From contig JBGQAK010000014.1 in assembly GCA_041494245.1 (NCBI GenBank), forward strand, positions 1-64,000: a stretch of DNA of 64,000 bases. Direction: 5' to 3'. The notes below the pieces were generated by a model that was given only the letters and a program-made list of their open reading frames with translations, was not told the origin of the DNA and searched no databases. Both the position numbers and the translations under genes were made by a program. Of this stretch, positions 52,025 to 59,877 are shown piece after piece (positions within the stretch are counted from its first letter, which is position 1; every line of letters starts with the position of its first letter). Source of the stretch: RBG-13-68-16 sp041494245. GTDB taxonomy: Bacteria; Acidobacteriota; Thermoanaerobaculia; Thermoanaerobaculales; Thermoanaerobaculaceae.

Positions 52025-52083
52025 TGGAGCTCAGGGTATCAGGTCTCCCGCCGGAGGGCCGCGCGGTGCCGTTGCGCGTGGAG

Positions 52084-52089
52084 TAAACT
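52084..52089 (+). promoter_or_regulatory. -10 box of a leaderless promoter (sigma-54 regulator)
   Basis: TAAACT, 8 bases, then GTG 52098. No -35 recognised. Confidence 0.5.
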
Positions 52090-52097
52090 CTCGCTCT

Positions 52098-53459
52098 GTG
52101 GACAGCGCAGGGCGGGTGCTTGTGGTTGACGATGACGCCGCCAATCGGCTGGCGGTCCGGACGATCCTGGCCGGAGCCGGCTACCAGGTGAGCGAGGCGG
52201 GGGACGCCTTCGCGGCCATCGACGTCATCGACCGCGAGAGCCCGCATGCGGTCCTCCTCGACATCAAGATGCCCGGGATGGACGGCCTCGGTCTGTTGGA
52301 GAACCTGCGCAGGCGCGCCGTGGAGGTGCCGGTCGTGGTGCTCACCGGGCACGGCGACGAGTTCACCGCCGCCTCCTGCCTGCAGGCTGGCGCCGACGCG
52401 TTCCTGGACAAGCCGCCGGAGCGCGCGAAGCTCCTCCTGGCGGTGCAGAGCGCGGTGGCGCGGGGGAGGCTCGTTGAGGAGAACCGGCGGCTGAAGGGGG
52501 GCGAGGAGGAGCTGCCACCCCTGCTCGGCGAGTCGGCGGAGCTGAAGGCGCTGCGCGAGGAGATCGCGCGCGCCGCCCCTTCGCGGGTCACCGTCCTGGT
52601 GGTGGGCGAGTCCGGGACCGGGAAGGAGCTCGTCGCGCGGCGCATCCACCACCTCTCGCCGCGCGCCCGTGCGCCGTTCGTGCGGGTGAACTGCGCCGCG
52701 ATTCCCGAGGAGCTTATCGAGTCGGAGCTCTTCGGCCATGAGAAGGGTTCCTTCACCGGTGCCATCCGCAAGCAGATCGGCAAGTTCGTCCAGGCGGACA
52801 CAGGGACGATCTTCCTCGACGAAGTGGGGGACATGTCGCTTCGCACCCAGGCGAAGGTGCTGCGGGTGCTGCAGGACGGCGAGGTCGAGCCGGTCGGCGC
52901 CGGGGCCGTGGGGAGGGTGGACGTGAGGGTGATCGCGGCCACCAACAAGGACCTGCCCGCGGAGGTCAGGGCGGGCCGCTTCCGCGAAGACCTCTACTTC
53001 CGCCTCTCGGTGGTCGTGCTGCAAACCCCTCCTCTGCGCTCCCACCCCGAGGACATCCCGACGCTGGTGGAGCACTACACCCGCACGGCGTGCGAGGAGT
53101 ACAACCGGCGGCCCAAGCGCTGGACGCCGGAGGCGCTCCGGCAGCTCGCGGCCTTCCCCTTCCCAGGCAACGTCCGGGAGCTCAAGAATATCGTCGAGCG
53201 CGCCGTGATCATGCAGCTCGAGGACGAGATTCGCGCCCTGGACGTGCTGCCCGCCGCCCCCGAGGGTGAGGGCGACAGCGAGGCGCTCTTCGGGGCGGCG
53301 ACACTGGCCGAGTTCCAGGAGCGCGCCGAGCGCGCGTACCTCGTGCGCCAGCTCCAGCGCCACGCCTGGAACGTCGCGGCGACCGCGCGCGCAATCCAGA
53401 CGCCGCGCTCCAACCTGTACAAGAAGATCGAGGCCTACGGCCTGAAGCGGGAGGAGTGA
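52098..53459 (+). CDS. Sigma-54-dependent response regulator coupled to pyrE
   Basis: A 453-residue NtrC-type activator: receiver (1-120, D55 in LLDIKMPG), AAA+ domain with GESGTGKE, a GSFTGA sigma-54 loop (Ser in place of Ala), FLDEVGD and RVIAATNKD, then a Fis-type helix-turn-helix (AWNVAATARAIQTPRSNLYKKI). GTG 52098 follows a -10 box directly. The TGA stop overlaps the pyrE ATG as TGATG with GGGAGGAG upstream, so translation of pyrE is probably tied to this regulator. No kinase partner is adjacent. Confidence 0.92.
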   Translation: MDSAGRVLVVDDDAANRLAVRTILAGAGYQVSEAGDAFAAIDVIDRESPHAVLLDIKMPGMDGLGLLENLRRRAVEVPVVVLTGHGDEFTAASCLQAGADAFLDKPPERAKLLLAVQSAVARGRLVEENRRLKGGEEELPPLLGESAELKALREEIARAAPSRVTVLVVGESGTGKELVARRIHHLSPRARAPFVRVNCAAIPEELIESELFGHEKGSFTGAIRKQIGKFVQADTGTIFLDEVGDMSLRTQAKVLRVLQDGEVEPVGAGAVGRVDVRVIAATNKDLPAEVRAGRFREDLYFRLSVVVLQTPPLRSHPEDIPTLVEHYTRTACEEYNRRPKRWTPEALRQLAAFPFPGNVRELKNIVERAVIMQLEDEIRALDVLPAAPEGEGDSEALFGAATLAEFQERAERAYLVRQLQRHAWNVAATARAIQTPRSNLYKKIEAYGLKREE

Positions 53460-54040
53460 TGGGCGGCATCACGCTCGACGAGATGACGGCTGCCGGGGCG
53501 CTGCTCGAGGGGCACTTCAAGCTGTCGTCCGGGTTGCACTCCTCCCGCTACCTGCAGTGCGCGCTCTACCTCGCCGACCCCTCCCGGGCGGAAGCCGCCG
53601 GGCGGCAGCTCGCCGCGCGCCTGAAGAACGCGGCCGCGCAGCTGGTGGTTGCGCCGGCGCTCGGTGGGATCATCATCGGGTACGAGGTTGCACGCGCCTT
53701 CGAGGACGTTCCCTTCTACTTCACCGAGCGCACCGACGCGGCGATGGGGCTGCGGCGCGGCTTTCGGATCGAGCCGGGTGCCCGGGTGCTGGTCGTGGAG
53801 GACGTCGTCACCAGCGGGAAGTCCACCCGTGAGGTGATGGACGTCGTCACCCAGCAGGGGGGCACGGTGGTGGGTGTCGCCGCGATCGTCAACCGATCGG
53901 GGAAGGAGAACCCCTTCTCGCCGCTGCCGTTCACCGCGCTTCTCACCGTGGAGGTGCCGACCTACCCGCCCGAGTCCTGCCCGCTGTGCGGCGCGGGGAT
54001 CGCGCTCGCCAAGCCCGGGTCCAGACCGGACAAGGCGTAG
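53459..54040 (+). CDS. pyrE: Orotate phosphoribosyltransferase
   Basis: A 193-residue type I phosphoribosyltransferase making orotidine 5'-phosphate from orotate and PRPP in pyrimidine synthesis. PRPP motif VLVVEDVVTSGKST (110-123), substrate region KLSSGLHSSRYLQ (21-33), and the C-terminal PTYPPESCPLC seen in many bacterial PyrE proteins. ATG 53459 is preferred to the GTG three bases earlier because it forms the TGATG junction with the regulator gene. A GC hairpin follows the stop. Confidence 0.94.
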   Translation: MGGITLDEMTAAGALLEGHFKLSSGLHSSRYLQCALYLADPSRAEAAGRQLAARLKNAAAQLVVAPALGGIIIGYEVARAFEDVPFYFTERTDAAMGLRRGFRIEPGARVLVVEDVVTSGKSTREVMDVVTQQGGTVVGVAAIVNRSGKENPFSPLPFTALLTVEVPTYPPESCPLCGAGIALAKPGSRPDKA

Positions 54041-54058
54041 CGGCCGGCCGCTGGCCGC
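54040..54058. terminator. GC hairpin between convergent pyrE and DUF2752 genes
   Basis: GCGGCC (54040-54045) can pair with GGCCGC (54053-54058) in the 24-base gap between two convergent stops. No T run is present, so this is a weak bidirectional terminator candidate. Confidence 0.3.
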
Positions 54059-54064
54059 CGCGGT

Positions 54065-54463
54065 TTACCAACGAGCGATGACGTACGCCCAGCCCGCGAG
54101 GATGGCCGCGGCGATGGCTCCCCGAGCCCACCCGGGCAGCGGTGAGGGCAACTCGGGCACACGTCCCCCGAGCGAGACCCACGCCGGGGCTACGAGCCCG
54201 CCCAGCAGGAAGGCGATCCCCGCCGCCGCCGCAAGCGGGTTGGCGGCAAACGAGTCCCCCAGCCGCCCGTTCAGGAGCGCCAGCGCGGAGTGGGTGGTGC
54301 CGCAGGTGGGGCAGGGGACCCCGGTGATGGCGCGGAACGGGCAGGCCGGGACGAACGGGGCGAGCGCCAGCCAGTAGGGTCGGAGCAGCAGGGAGCCGAC
54401 CGCCGCGATGCCCCACAGCCACGAGAGCTGGCGCTCCTCGCGATTGGGCGTGCGCAGGCGCAG
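54065..54463 (-). CDS. DUF2752 membrane protein without a standard start codon
   Basis: A continuous minus-strand frame of 139 codons (stop TAA at 54067-54065, upstream in-frame TGA at 54484-54482) encodes a clear DUF2752 protein: PACPFRAITGVPCPTCGTTH, then ALALLNGRLGDSFAANPL and two C-terminal helices ending IARW. The C-P-x-C-G-x-T motif may bind metal. There is no ATG, GTG or TTG before the conserved domain. CTG 54463, CTG 54457, CTG 54418 or ATC 54409 are possible; GAGGAG at 54439-54434 is the only ribosome-like site. The given start is arbitrary among these. It follows the YIP1 gene within 11 bases, so coupling is possible. Confidence 0.68.
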   Translation of the reverse strand: MRLRTPNREERQLSWLWGIAAVGSLLLRPYWLALAPFVPACPFRAITGVPCPTCGTTHSALALLNGRLGDSFAANPLAAAAGIAFLLGGLVAPAWVSLGGRVPELPSPLPGWARGAIAAAILAGWAYVIARW

Positions 54464-54473
54464 CGAAGACGTC

Positions 54474-55223
54474 TCAGCGCCTCAGGTGGCCGATTGCCGC
54501 AAAGATCGCGGCGCCGAAGGCGACCGCCATCACCGCGATGCAGACGCAGCACAGGACGAACGGCAGGAACACCGCCAGGGCGGCCTTGCCCTGGGTGGTC
54601 CGGTGGGCGATGGCGATTCCGATGATCCAGAGGACGAGCGCCCAGATCCCCGCGATCATCCCGCCGCAGATGGGCACCACCTGGAAGATCTGGACCGTGC
54701 CCGCGTAGCACAGCACGCGGACGGTGGACGCGAAGCCCGTGTTCGCGCCGCCGACCAGCATCAGGAAGAGGTGCAGGATCGCCGCCCAGATGAAAATCCC
54801 GATCAGGACGAAGATCGGAGCAACGAACATGATGCCGATGCTGAAGCCCATCGGCAGGCCGAACATGAGCTTCGGGTCGTAGCCAGGGAGGCCCGAGAGC
54901 ATGCTCATGATGGCCCCCCGGAACGCCAGGCTGTACGCCTGGTTCGCGATGATCCCCAGCCACCCGAAGATCACCGCGTAGAGCAGGGGACGGCCGAGGG
55001 TGCCGGTGAGCGACATGCGCGCGAACGCCTGGCTGGGCGCGGTGATGAAGGCCTTCGCGGTCTCGTAGAGGCCTTCAAGCGCCGGGTAGTCGGGCTGCTC
55101 CCACGGCAGCGGGGGCGCCGGCGGCACACCTCCCGTGGGAGGCGGGGGGACCGTGCCCGGCGGCTGCGGGCCGGGCGATTGCGGCGGCGCCGGGGGTGTC
55201 GACGGAGGGTACGTGTCGGCCAT
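54474..55223 (-). CDS. YIP1-family multi-pass membrane protein
   Basis: A 249-residue protein with a proline-rich cytosolic N-terminus (about 1-45) and five hydrophobic helices (about 75-95, 120-150, 160-185, 195-215 and 220-245), the layout of bacterial Yip1-domain proteins. The central region LFLMLVGGANTGFASTVRVLCYAGTVQ-type segment (split here only for description) matches the family. Function in bacteria is unknown. ATG 55223 has AAGGAGGC upstream. The stop lies just ahead of the DUF2752 frame. Confidence 0.85.
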   Translation of the reverse strand: MADTYPPSTPPAPPQSPGPQPPGTVPPPPTGGVPPAPPLPWEQPDYPALEGLYETAKAFITAPSQAFARMSLTGTLGRPLLYAVIFGWLGIIANQAYSLAFRGAIMSMLSGLPGYDPKLMFGLPMGFSIGIMFVAPIFVLIGIFIWAAILHLFLMLVGGANTGFASTVRVLCYAGTVQIFQVVPICGGMIAGIWALVLWIIGIAIAHRTTQGKAALAVFLPFVLCCVCIAVMAVAFGAAIFAAIGHLRR

Positions 55224-55533
55224 CGTTGCCTCCTTCGTTCTCACAAGCTCGCCTGTAGTGTAGGAAGCGACAGGGGGAAAGGGAAGGGGGCAGAGCGCGA
55301 GCACGGGGGGAGGCACACAAGGGATAGGAGGCCGCAGGGCGGGGTGGTTCGCGCCGCCCCGTCTTTCGTGGCTTTTCATGCTCACTCCTTGGCCGCCGCT
55401 TGAGATTTGCACGCTCGCGGTTGCTCGGTGTAAGATTCTGCTCCCTGCCAGCGATTGCGGCCCGCGCAGGGGACCACAGAGGGAATCCTCCTTTTCAGGT
55501 GGAGCAGGTTCGCGTGCGTTCGGGAGGTAGGCC
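55224..55533. other. Intergenic region between divergent YIP1 and saccharopine-pathway genes
   Basis: 310 bases with no believable gene. It holds the divergent starts, a purine-rich stretch at 55264-55290 and the promoter candidate at 55407-55436. Confidence 0.5.
55407..55436 (+). promoter_or_regulatory. Candidate promoter of the saccharopine-pathway genes
   Basis: TTGCAC (55407-55412), an 18-base spacer and TAAGAT (55431-55436). The leader would be about 90 nt before ATG 55534. Confidence 0.35.
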
Positions 55534-56859
55534 ATGGCTGCCAGGGTCGGGATTCGTCGCGAGGACAAAAGCCGGTGGGAACGACGGGTGCCGATCACGC
55601 CCCAGAAAGCACGTGAGCTGCGCGAGAGGTACGGGCTCGAGTTCTACGTGCAGCCCTCGCCCGCGCGGATCTTCAGGGAAGAGGAGTTCCAGCAGGCCGG
55701 TGTGCACGTGCAGGAGGACCTCTGCCCCGCCCCGGTCATCTTCGGAGTGAAGGAGATCCCACCGCAGTACTTCCAGCCCGGCAAGACCTACATTTTCTTC
55801 GCCCACGTCATCAAGGGCCAGCCCTACAACATGGCGATGCTCAAGCGCATGATGGAACAGGGGTGCAACCTCATCGACTACGAGAAGGTGACCGACGAGC
55901 GCGGGCGCCGGCTGATCTTCTTTGGCTGGCACGCGGGGGTCGTCAGCATGGTGGAGAGCCTGTGGGCGGTCGGCGAGCGCCTGAGCTGGGAGGGCATCGC
56001 CAACCCCTTCACCGGCATCCGCCACACCTACAGCTACGACACCCTGGCCGCGGCCCGCGCCGACGTGCATGCGGCCGGCGAGCGGATCGCCTCCGAAGGG
56101 TTGCCCAGGGAACTGACGCCCCTGATCGTCGGCGTGGCTGGCTACGGCAACGTCGGCAGGGGCATCCTGGAGCTCCTCACCGAGCTGCCGACGGTCGAGA
56201 TCTCCCCGGGCGAGGTCGCGCGCGTGGCGAACGACCCCGAGGCCTCGGGGCACGTCGTCTACCAGGCGCTTTTCAAGGAGGAGCACACGGTGACGCCGAA
56301 CGAGCCGGGTGCCCACTTCGACCTGCAGGACTACTACCTGCACCCCGGCAAGTACCGCTCCACCTTCGAGCAGTACCTGCCTCACCTCACCGTGCTGATG
56401 AACGCCAACTACTGGGACGAGCGTTACCCGCGCCTGCTCACGAAGCAGGTCGCTCGCACGCTCTACGGCAACCGGCGGCGGCCGCGCCTGCGGGTGGTCG
56501 GCGACGCGAGTTGCGACATCGAGGGGTCGATCGAGTGCACCCTCAAGGCCACCGAGCCGGACGACCCGGTGTACGTCTGGAGCCCCGACACCGGGGAAGT
56601 GACGATGGGGGTCGCCGGGGAAGGCCCTGTCATCCTGGCGGTGGACATCCTGCCCAGCGAGCTGCCTCGTGAGGCCTCGGAGTACTTCAGCGAGATCCTG
56701 GAGCCGTTCATCCCGGCGATCGCCCGGGCCGACTACACCGTGCCGTTCGAGGAGCTGGACCTGCCTTCGGAGATCGCGCGGGCGCTGATCCTGTACCACG
56801 GCAAGCTGACACCCGACTACAAGTACCTCGCCAAGCACCTCGACCCGCGGGCCGAGTGA
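55534..56859 (+). CDS. Lysine-ketoglutarate reductase (saccharopine-forming) domain protein
   Basis: A 441-residue protein matching the N-terminal half of eukaryotic alpha-aminoadipic semialdehyde synthase (LKR) and the alanine dehydrogenase/PNT N-terminal fold: VGIRREDKSRWERRVPITP, FGVKEIP, FFAHVIKGQ, FFGWHAGVVSM, VGVAGYGNVGRG (nucleotide-binding) and VGDASCDIEGSIE. It would join lysine and 2-oxoglutarate to saccharopine with NADPH. The next gene is a saccharopine dehydrogenase, so together they degrade lysine to glutamate and aminoadipate semialdehyde. Direction toward catabolism is inferred from the AASS resemblance. Confidence 0.87.
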   Translation: MAARVGIRREDKSRWERRVPITPQKARELRERYGLEFYVQPSPARIFREEEFQQAGVHVQEDLCPAPVIFGVKEIPPQYFQPGKTYIFFAHVIKGQPYNMAMLKRMMEQGCNLIDYEKVTDERGRRLIFFGWHAGVVSMVESLWAVGERLSWEGIANPFTGIRHTYSYDTLAAARADVHAAGERIASEGLPRELTPLIVGVAGYGNVGRGILELLTELPTVEISPGEVARVANDPEASGHVVYQALFKEEHTVTPNEPGAHFDLQDYYLHPGKYRSTFEQYLPHLTVLMNANYWDERYPRLLTKQVARTLYGNRRRPRLRVVGDASCDIEGSIECTLKATEPDDPVYVWSPDTGEVTMGVAGEGPVILAVDILPSELPREASEYFSEILEPFIPAIARADYTVPFEELDLPSEIARALILYHGKLTPDYKYLAKHLDPRAE

Positions 56860-56939
56860 GGTTGCTGCCAGCGAGCCGATGTTGAGCGAGGCGTGTTGCG
56901 AAAGACGTGCTGCGTGAAAGATCGGACGAGGAGGACGCG

Positions 56940-58271
56940 ATGAAAAAAGTCGTCGTGTTTGGCGCAGGGTTGGTGGCCGGGGCCCACGTCAAGTACCTGC
57001 TGGAGCACTCCTACCAGGTGACCGTGGCGAGTCGGACGGTGAGCAAGGCGAGGGAGCTCGTCGGAGATCATCCCAACGGGCGGCCCGTGGCGTTCGACAT
57101 CGAGAGGGAAGGGGACCAGCGGCTCGAGGAGATCGTGCGCGAGCACGACCTGGCGGTGAGCCTCCTTCCGTACGTCCACCACACCCGCGTGGCCAGGTCC
57201 TGCCTGCGGGCCCGCAAGCACATGGTCACCACCTCCTACGTCAAGCCCGAGATGCAGGCACTGGACGCGGACGCGAAGGCCCTGGGTGTGGTCCTCCTGA
57301 ACGAGATCGGCGTGGACCCCGGCATCGACCACATGACGGCGATGAAGGTGATCCACCGCGTCAAGGCGGCGGGCGGTGAGATCACACGGTTCACCTCCTA
57401 CTGTGGCGGGCTGCCAGCCCCCGAGGCCAACGACAATCCGTTCGGGTACAAGTTCTCCTGGAGCCCGCGCGGCGTCCTCATGGCCGGCCGCAACCCCGGG
57501 CGATTCCGCCAGGACGGCGACCTCGTCGAGGTGCCGGGCCCCGACCTGTTCCTGCACTACTCCTGCGTGCCGATCGAGGTCGATGGCAAGGTCATCCCGT
57601 TCGAGGGGTATCCCAATCGCGACAGCCTGCCCTACGCCGAGACTTACGGGATCACCTCCACCAGGACGATGTTCCGCGGCACGCTGCGCAACCAGGGGTG
57701 GTGCCCGACGCTGAAGAAGATTGCCGAACTCGGCTTGCTCGACGAGACCGGGATAGACCTCGCCGGGCTCTCCTACGCGCAGTTCATGGCCAAAGTGATC
57801 GGCAAGAAGAGCCCCCGCGGCATCAAGCAGGCGGTGGCCCGCAGGATCGGCCTCGACCCGATCAACTTCATCGTCGGCAACCTCGAGTGGTTGGGCCTGT
57901 TCAGCAGCGCGCCGCTGCCGGCCGGCTGCTCCTCGGCGCTCGACGTGATGACCGCGACCACACTGGCCAGGATGTCCTACGCCCCCGGCGAGCGCGACAT
58001 GCTCATCCTCCAGCACCGGTTCCTCGCCGAATACCCTGGCTACAAGGAGAGGATCAGCTCCACGATGATCGACTTCGGCATCCCCGGCGGCAACTCCAGC
58101 ATGAACCGCACCGTCGGGCTGCCCGCGGCCGTCGGCGTGCGCCTGATCCTGGAGGGCAAGGTCGCCTCGCGCGGCGTGCTCGTGCCGGTCCTCCCCGAGA
58201 TCTACGAGCCCGCGCTCGTGGAGCTGGAGCGGCTGGGGATTCAGTTCAGCGAGAAGACCGAGAGGGTGTAA
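56940..58271 (+). CDS. Saccharopine dehydrogenase (glutamate-forming), AASS C-terminal-like
   Basis: A 443-residue Lys9-like enzyme: N-terminal Rossmann VVVFGAGLVAGAHVKYL, LLPYVHHTRVARSCL, HMVTTSYVKPEM, NEIGVDPGIDHMTAM and SYCGGLPAPEANDNPFGYKFSWSP-type segments (listed in part) are diagnostic of saccharopine dehydrogenases. It would oxidise saccharopine with NAD to glutamate and 2-aminoadipate-6-semialdehyde. ATG 56940 follows GAGGAGG. It lies 80 bases after the LKR gene; in animals and plants the two are fused in one polypeptide, here they are separate. Confidence 0.9.
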   Translation: MKKVVVFGAGLVAGAHVKYLLEHSYQVTVASRTVSKARELVGDHPNGRPVAFDIEREGDQRLEEIVREHDLAVSLLPYVHHTRVARSCLRARKHMVTTSYVKPEMQALDADAKALGVVLLNEIGVDPGIDHMTAMKVIHRVKAAGGEITRFTSYCGGLPAPEANDNPFGYKFSWSPRGVLMAGRNPGRFRQDGDLVEVPGPDLFLHYSCVPIEVDGKVIPFEGYPNRDSLPYAETYGITSTRTMFRGTLRNQGWCPTLKKIAELGLLDETGIDLAGLSYAQFMAKVIGKKSPRGIKQAVARRIGLDPINFIVGNLEWLGLFSSAPLPAGCSSALDVMTATTLARMSYAPGERDMLILQHRFLAEYPGYKERISSTMIDFGIPGGNSSMNRTVGLPAAVGVRLILEGKVASRGVLVPVLPEIYEPALVELERLGIQFSEKTERV

Positions 58272-58573
58272 GAAGGGTGCGCCGCCGATCTCCGGCCATC
58301 CGCGTTGTTGCGCTCGCCACCTCGAATCCTCACATACCCTCCGGGTATGCTCTGGCTCGGCTGGCTCGCGCGCCTAGCGGCTGGCCGAACCTCGGCGGCG
58401 CGGGCCCGGTGTCACCTCTCACCATCGCACTCGACGGGAACGACCGCTCTGCCTGGCGCTCCGGCGATCCGGGGCCCTTCTGCCTGCAGGCCGACGATGG
58501 TGAGAGGTGGCACCGAGAGGCGTGGCTCGGATCGGTGTTCAAGAGCCTTGGCGCATCGGTTGGTGAGGGAAGG
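58272..58573. other. Gene-free region with a long-range inverted repeat
   Basis: 302 bases between the saccharopine dehydrogenase and infC stops. Bases 58408-58427 and 58495-58514 form a 20-bp inverted repeat with one mismatch, enclosing 67 bases. A smaller hairpin, CATACC-ctcc-GGGTATG, lies near 58332-58349. It contains no supported gene; it may hold terminators or a repeat. Confidence 0.5.
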
Positions 58574-59104
58574 CTAGGCGGTCTTGCGCCCGGGGGCTAG
58601 GACCATCGTCAGGTCGCGCCCCTCCAGCGGGCCGGCGTCGCGCTCGAGCCGGATCAGGTCGGCGAGCTCTTCCTTGATGCGCTCGAGCACCTCGTAGCCG
58701 TTCTCCGGCCGGCGCATCTCGCGGCGCCGGAACATGATCGTGACCTTGACGTGCTTCCCCTGCTCGAGGAAGCGCTTGACCATGTTGAGTTTGGTGTGGA
58801 AGTCGTGGTCCGCGACGCCGGGTCGGAACTTGACCTCCTTGACCTCGATCTGGTGCTCCTTGCGGCGCGCCTGGCGTTCCTTCTTCTCCTGCTCGTAATG
58901 GTACTTCCCCCAGTCCATGATCTTGCAGACGATCGGGCGGGCGGTGGGAGCGACCTCCACGAGGTCGAGGTCGCGCGTGCGGGCGAGTGCGAGGGCTTCT
59001 TCTACGGGGACGATGCCGACCTGGCTCCCGTCGGCATCCACGAGGCGCACCGGCGAGAGCCGGATCATCTCGTTGATTCTTGTGCGATCACGTTCGTCGG
59101 CGAT
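58574..59104 (-). CDS. infC: Translation initiation factor IF-3, apparent ATC start
   Basis: A 176-residue IF3: N-terminal domain (RINEMIRLSPVRLVDADG, LVEVAPTARPIVCKIMDWGKY) and C-terminal domain (EVKFRPGVADHDF, VKVTIMFRRREM). It blocks premature 50S joining and checks start codons. No ATG, GTG or TTG gives the normal N-terminus; ATC at 59104-59102 lies five bases after a perfect GAGGAGG and yields the expected IADERDRTRINEMIR beginning. Rare AUU/AUC/AUA starts are known for infC and give autoregulation by IF3. The usual rpmI-rplT partners do not follow. TATACT at 59175-59170 is a promoter candidate. Confidence 0.93.
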   Translation of the reverse strand: MADERDRTRINEMIRLSPVRLVDADGSQVGIVPVEEALALARTRDLDLVEVAPTARPIVCKIMDWGKYHYEQEKKERQARRKEHQIEVKEVKFRPGVADHDFHTKLNMVKRFLEQGKHVKVTIMFRRREMRRPENGYEVLERIKEELADLIRLERDAGPLEGRDLTMVLAPGRKTA

Positions 59105-59109
59105 GTGGT

Positions 59110-59116
59110 CCTCCTC
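59110..59116 (-). promoter_or_regulatory. Ribosome-binding site deciding the infC ATC start
   Basis: GAGGAGG on the minus strand, a five-base spacer (ACCAC), then ATC 59104. It is the strongest such site in the region, and no alternative start codon uses it. Confidence 0.75.
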
Positions 59117-59169
59117 TGCAGGCGGATCTTCGACCCGCCACTGGCCGAGCACGCAGGCTCGACCGGCCA

Positions 59170-59175
59170 AGTATA
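59170..59175 (-). promoter_or_regulatory. Candidate -10 box for infC
   Basis: TATACT on the minus strand, about 65 bases before the ATC start. Confidence 0.4.
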
Positions 59176-59342
59176 GCAAAGCAAGTGCAGGCCCGAGGGA
59201 CGAGGCACGGGGCGCCGGGGACGATGGGCGGGTTCAGGAAAGGGGCCCGGCGCACTCGATCAGTATATGTGAATAGTTTCACGATCTCCCGCTTCGGCCG
59301 TGCCGGCCGCCTCACCGTCCCGCAGGCTTCGGCCCCCGTGGC

Positions 59343-59807
59343 TCAAGCCTGGGCGCGCGGGTGTGCGGCGATGAGGCGGGCGTGCTCCACCTTGATGCAG
59401 CGGTTCATCACCACCGCGAGCCCGGCCGCGCGCGCCTTCTCGGCCGCGGCGTTGTGGGCCAGGCCGAGCTGCATCCACACCGCCCGCGCCCCGCGCGCAA
59501 TGGCGGCATCCACGATGGCGGGGATGAACTCCGGCTTGCGGAAGATGTCCACGACGTCCATGACGATCTCCGCCGGGATGCTCGCGAGGTCGGGGTAACT
59601 GCGCTCGCCCAGGATCTCCTCTGCGGCCGGGTTCACGGGGACGATCCGGTACCCGTGTGCCTGGAGGTAGCGCGCCACCACGTAGGAGTCACGGTCGGGC
59701 TTCTCGGAGAGCCCCACCACGGCGATCGTCCTCACCGTCCTCAGGAGCCGCTCGATCTCCTGATCGCTGGCGTTGGAAAGCGGGAACTCGCAGCTCTGCT
59801 CGCCCAT
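59343..59807 (-). CDS. CoA-binding domain protein (YccU-like)
   Basis: A 154-residue Rossmann-fold protein of the CoA_binding_2 group: IAVVGLSEKPDRDSYVVARYL, IVPVNPAAEEILGE, VDIFRKPEFIPAIVD, VWMQLGLAHN and VVMNRCIKVEHARL are all typical. It probably binds CoA or an acyl-CoA; the physiological role is unknown. ATG 59807 with GGAGGT upstream is used. An in-frame GTG at 59822 lies eight bases after CATACT (59836-59831) and could be a leaderless alternative start, adding five residues. Confidence 0.9.
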   Translation of the reverse strand: MGEQSCEFPLSNASDQEIERLLRTVRTIAVVGLSEKPDRDSYVVARYLQAHGYRIVPVNPAAEEILGERSYPDLASIPAEIVMDVVDIFRKPEFIPAIVDAAIARGARAVWMQLGLAHNAAAEKARAAGLAVVMNRCIKVEHARLIAAHPRAQA

Positions 59808-59877
59808 CCTGACCTCCGTCACGTCCGCCAAGTATGCTCGACAACCTGCCCGCGCCACCGTGCACGGGCCCGCACCC

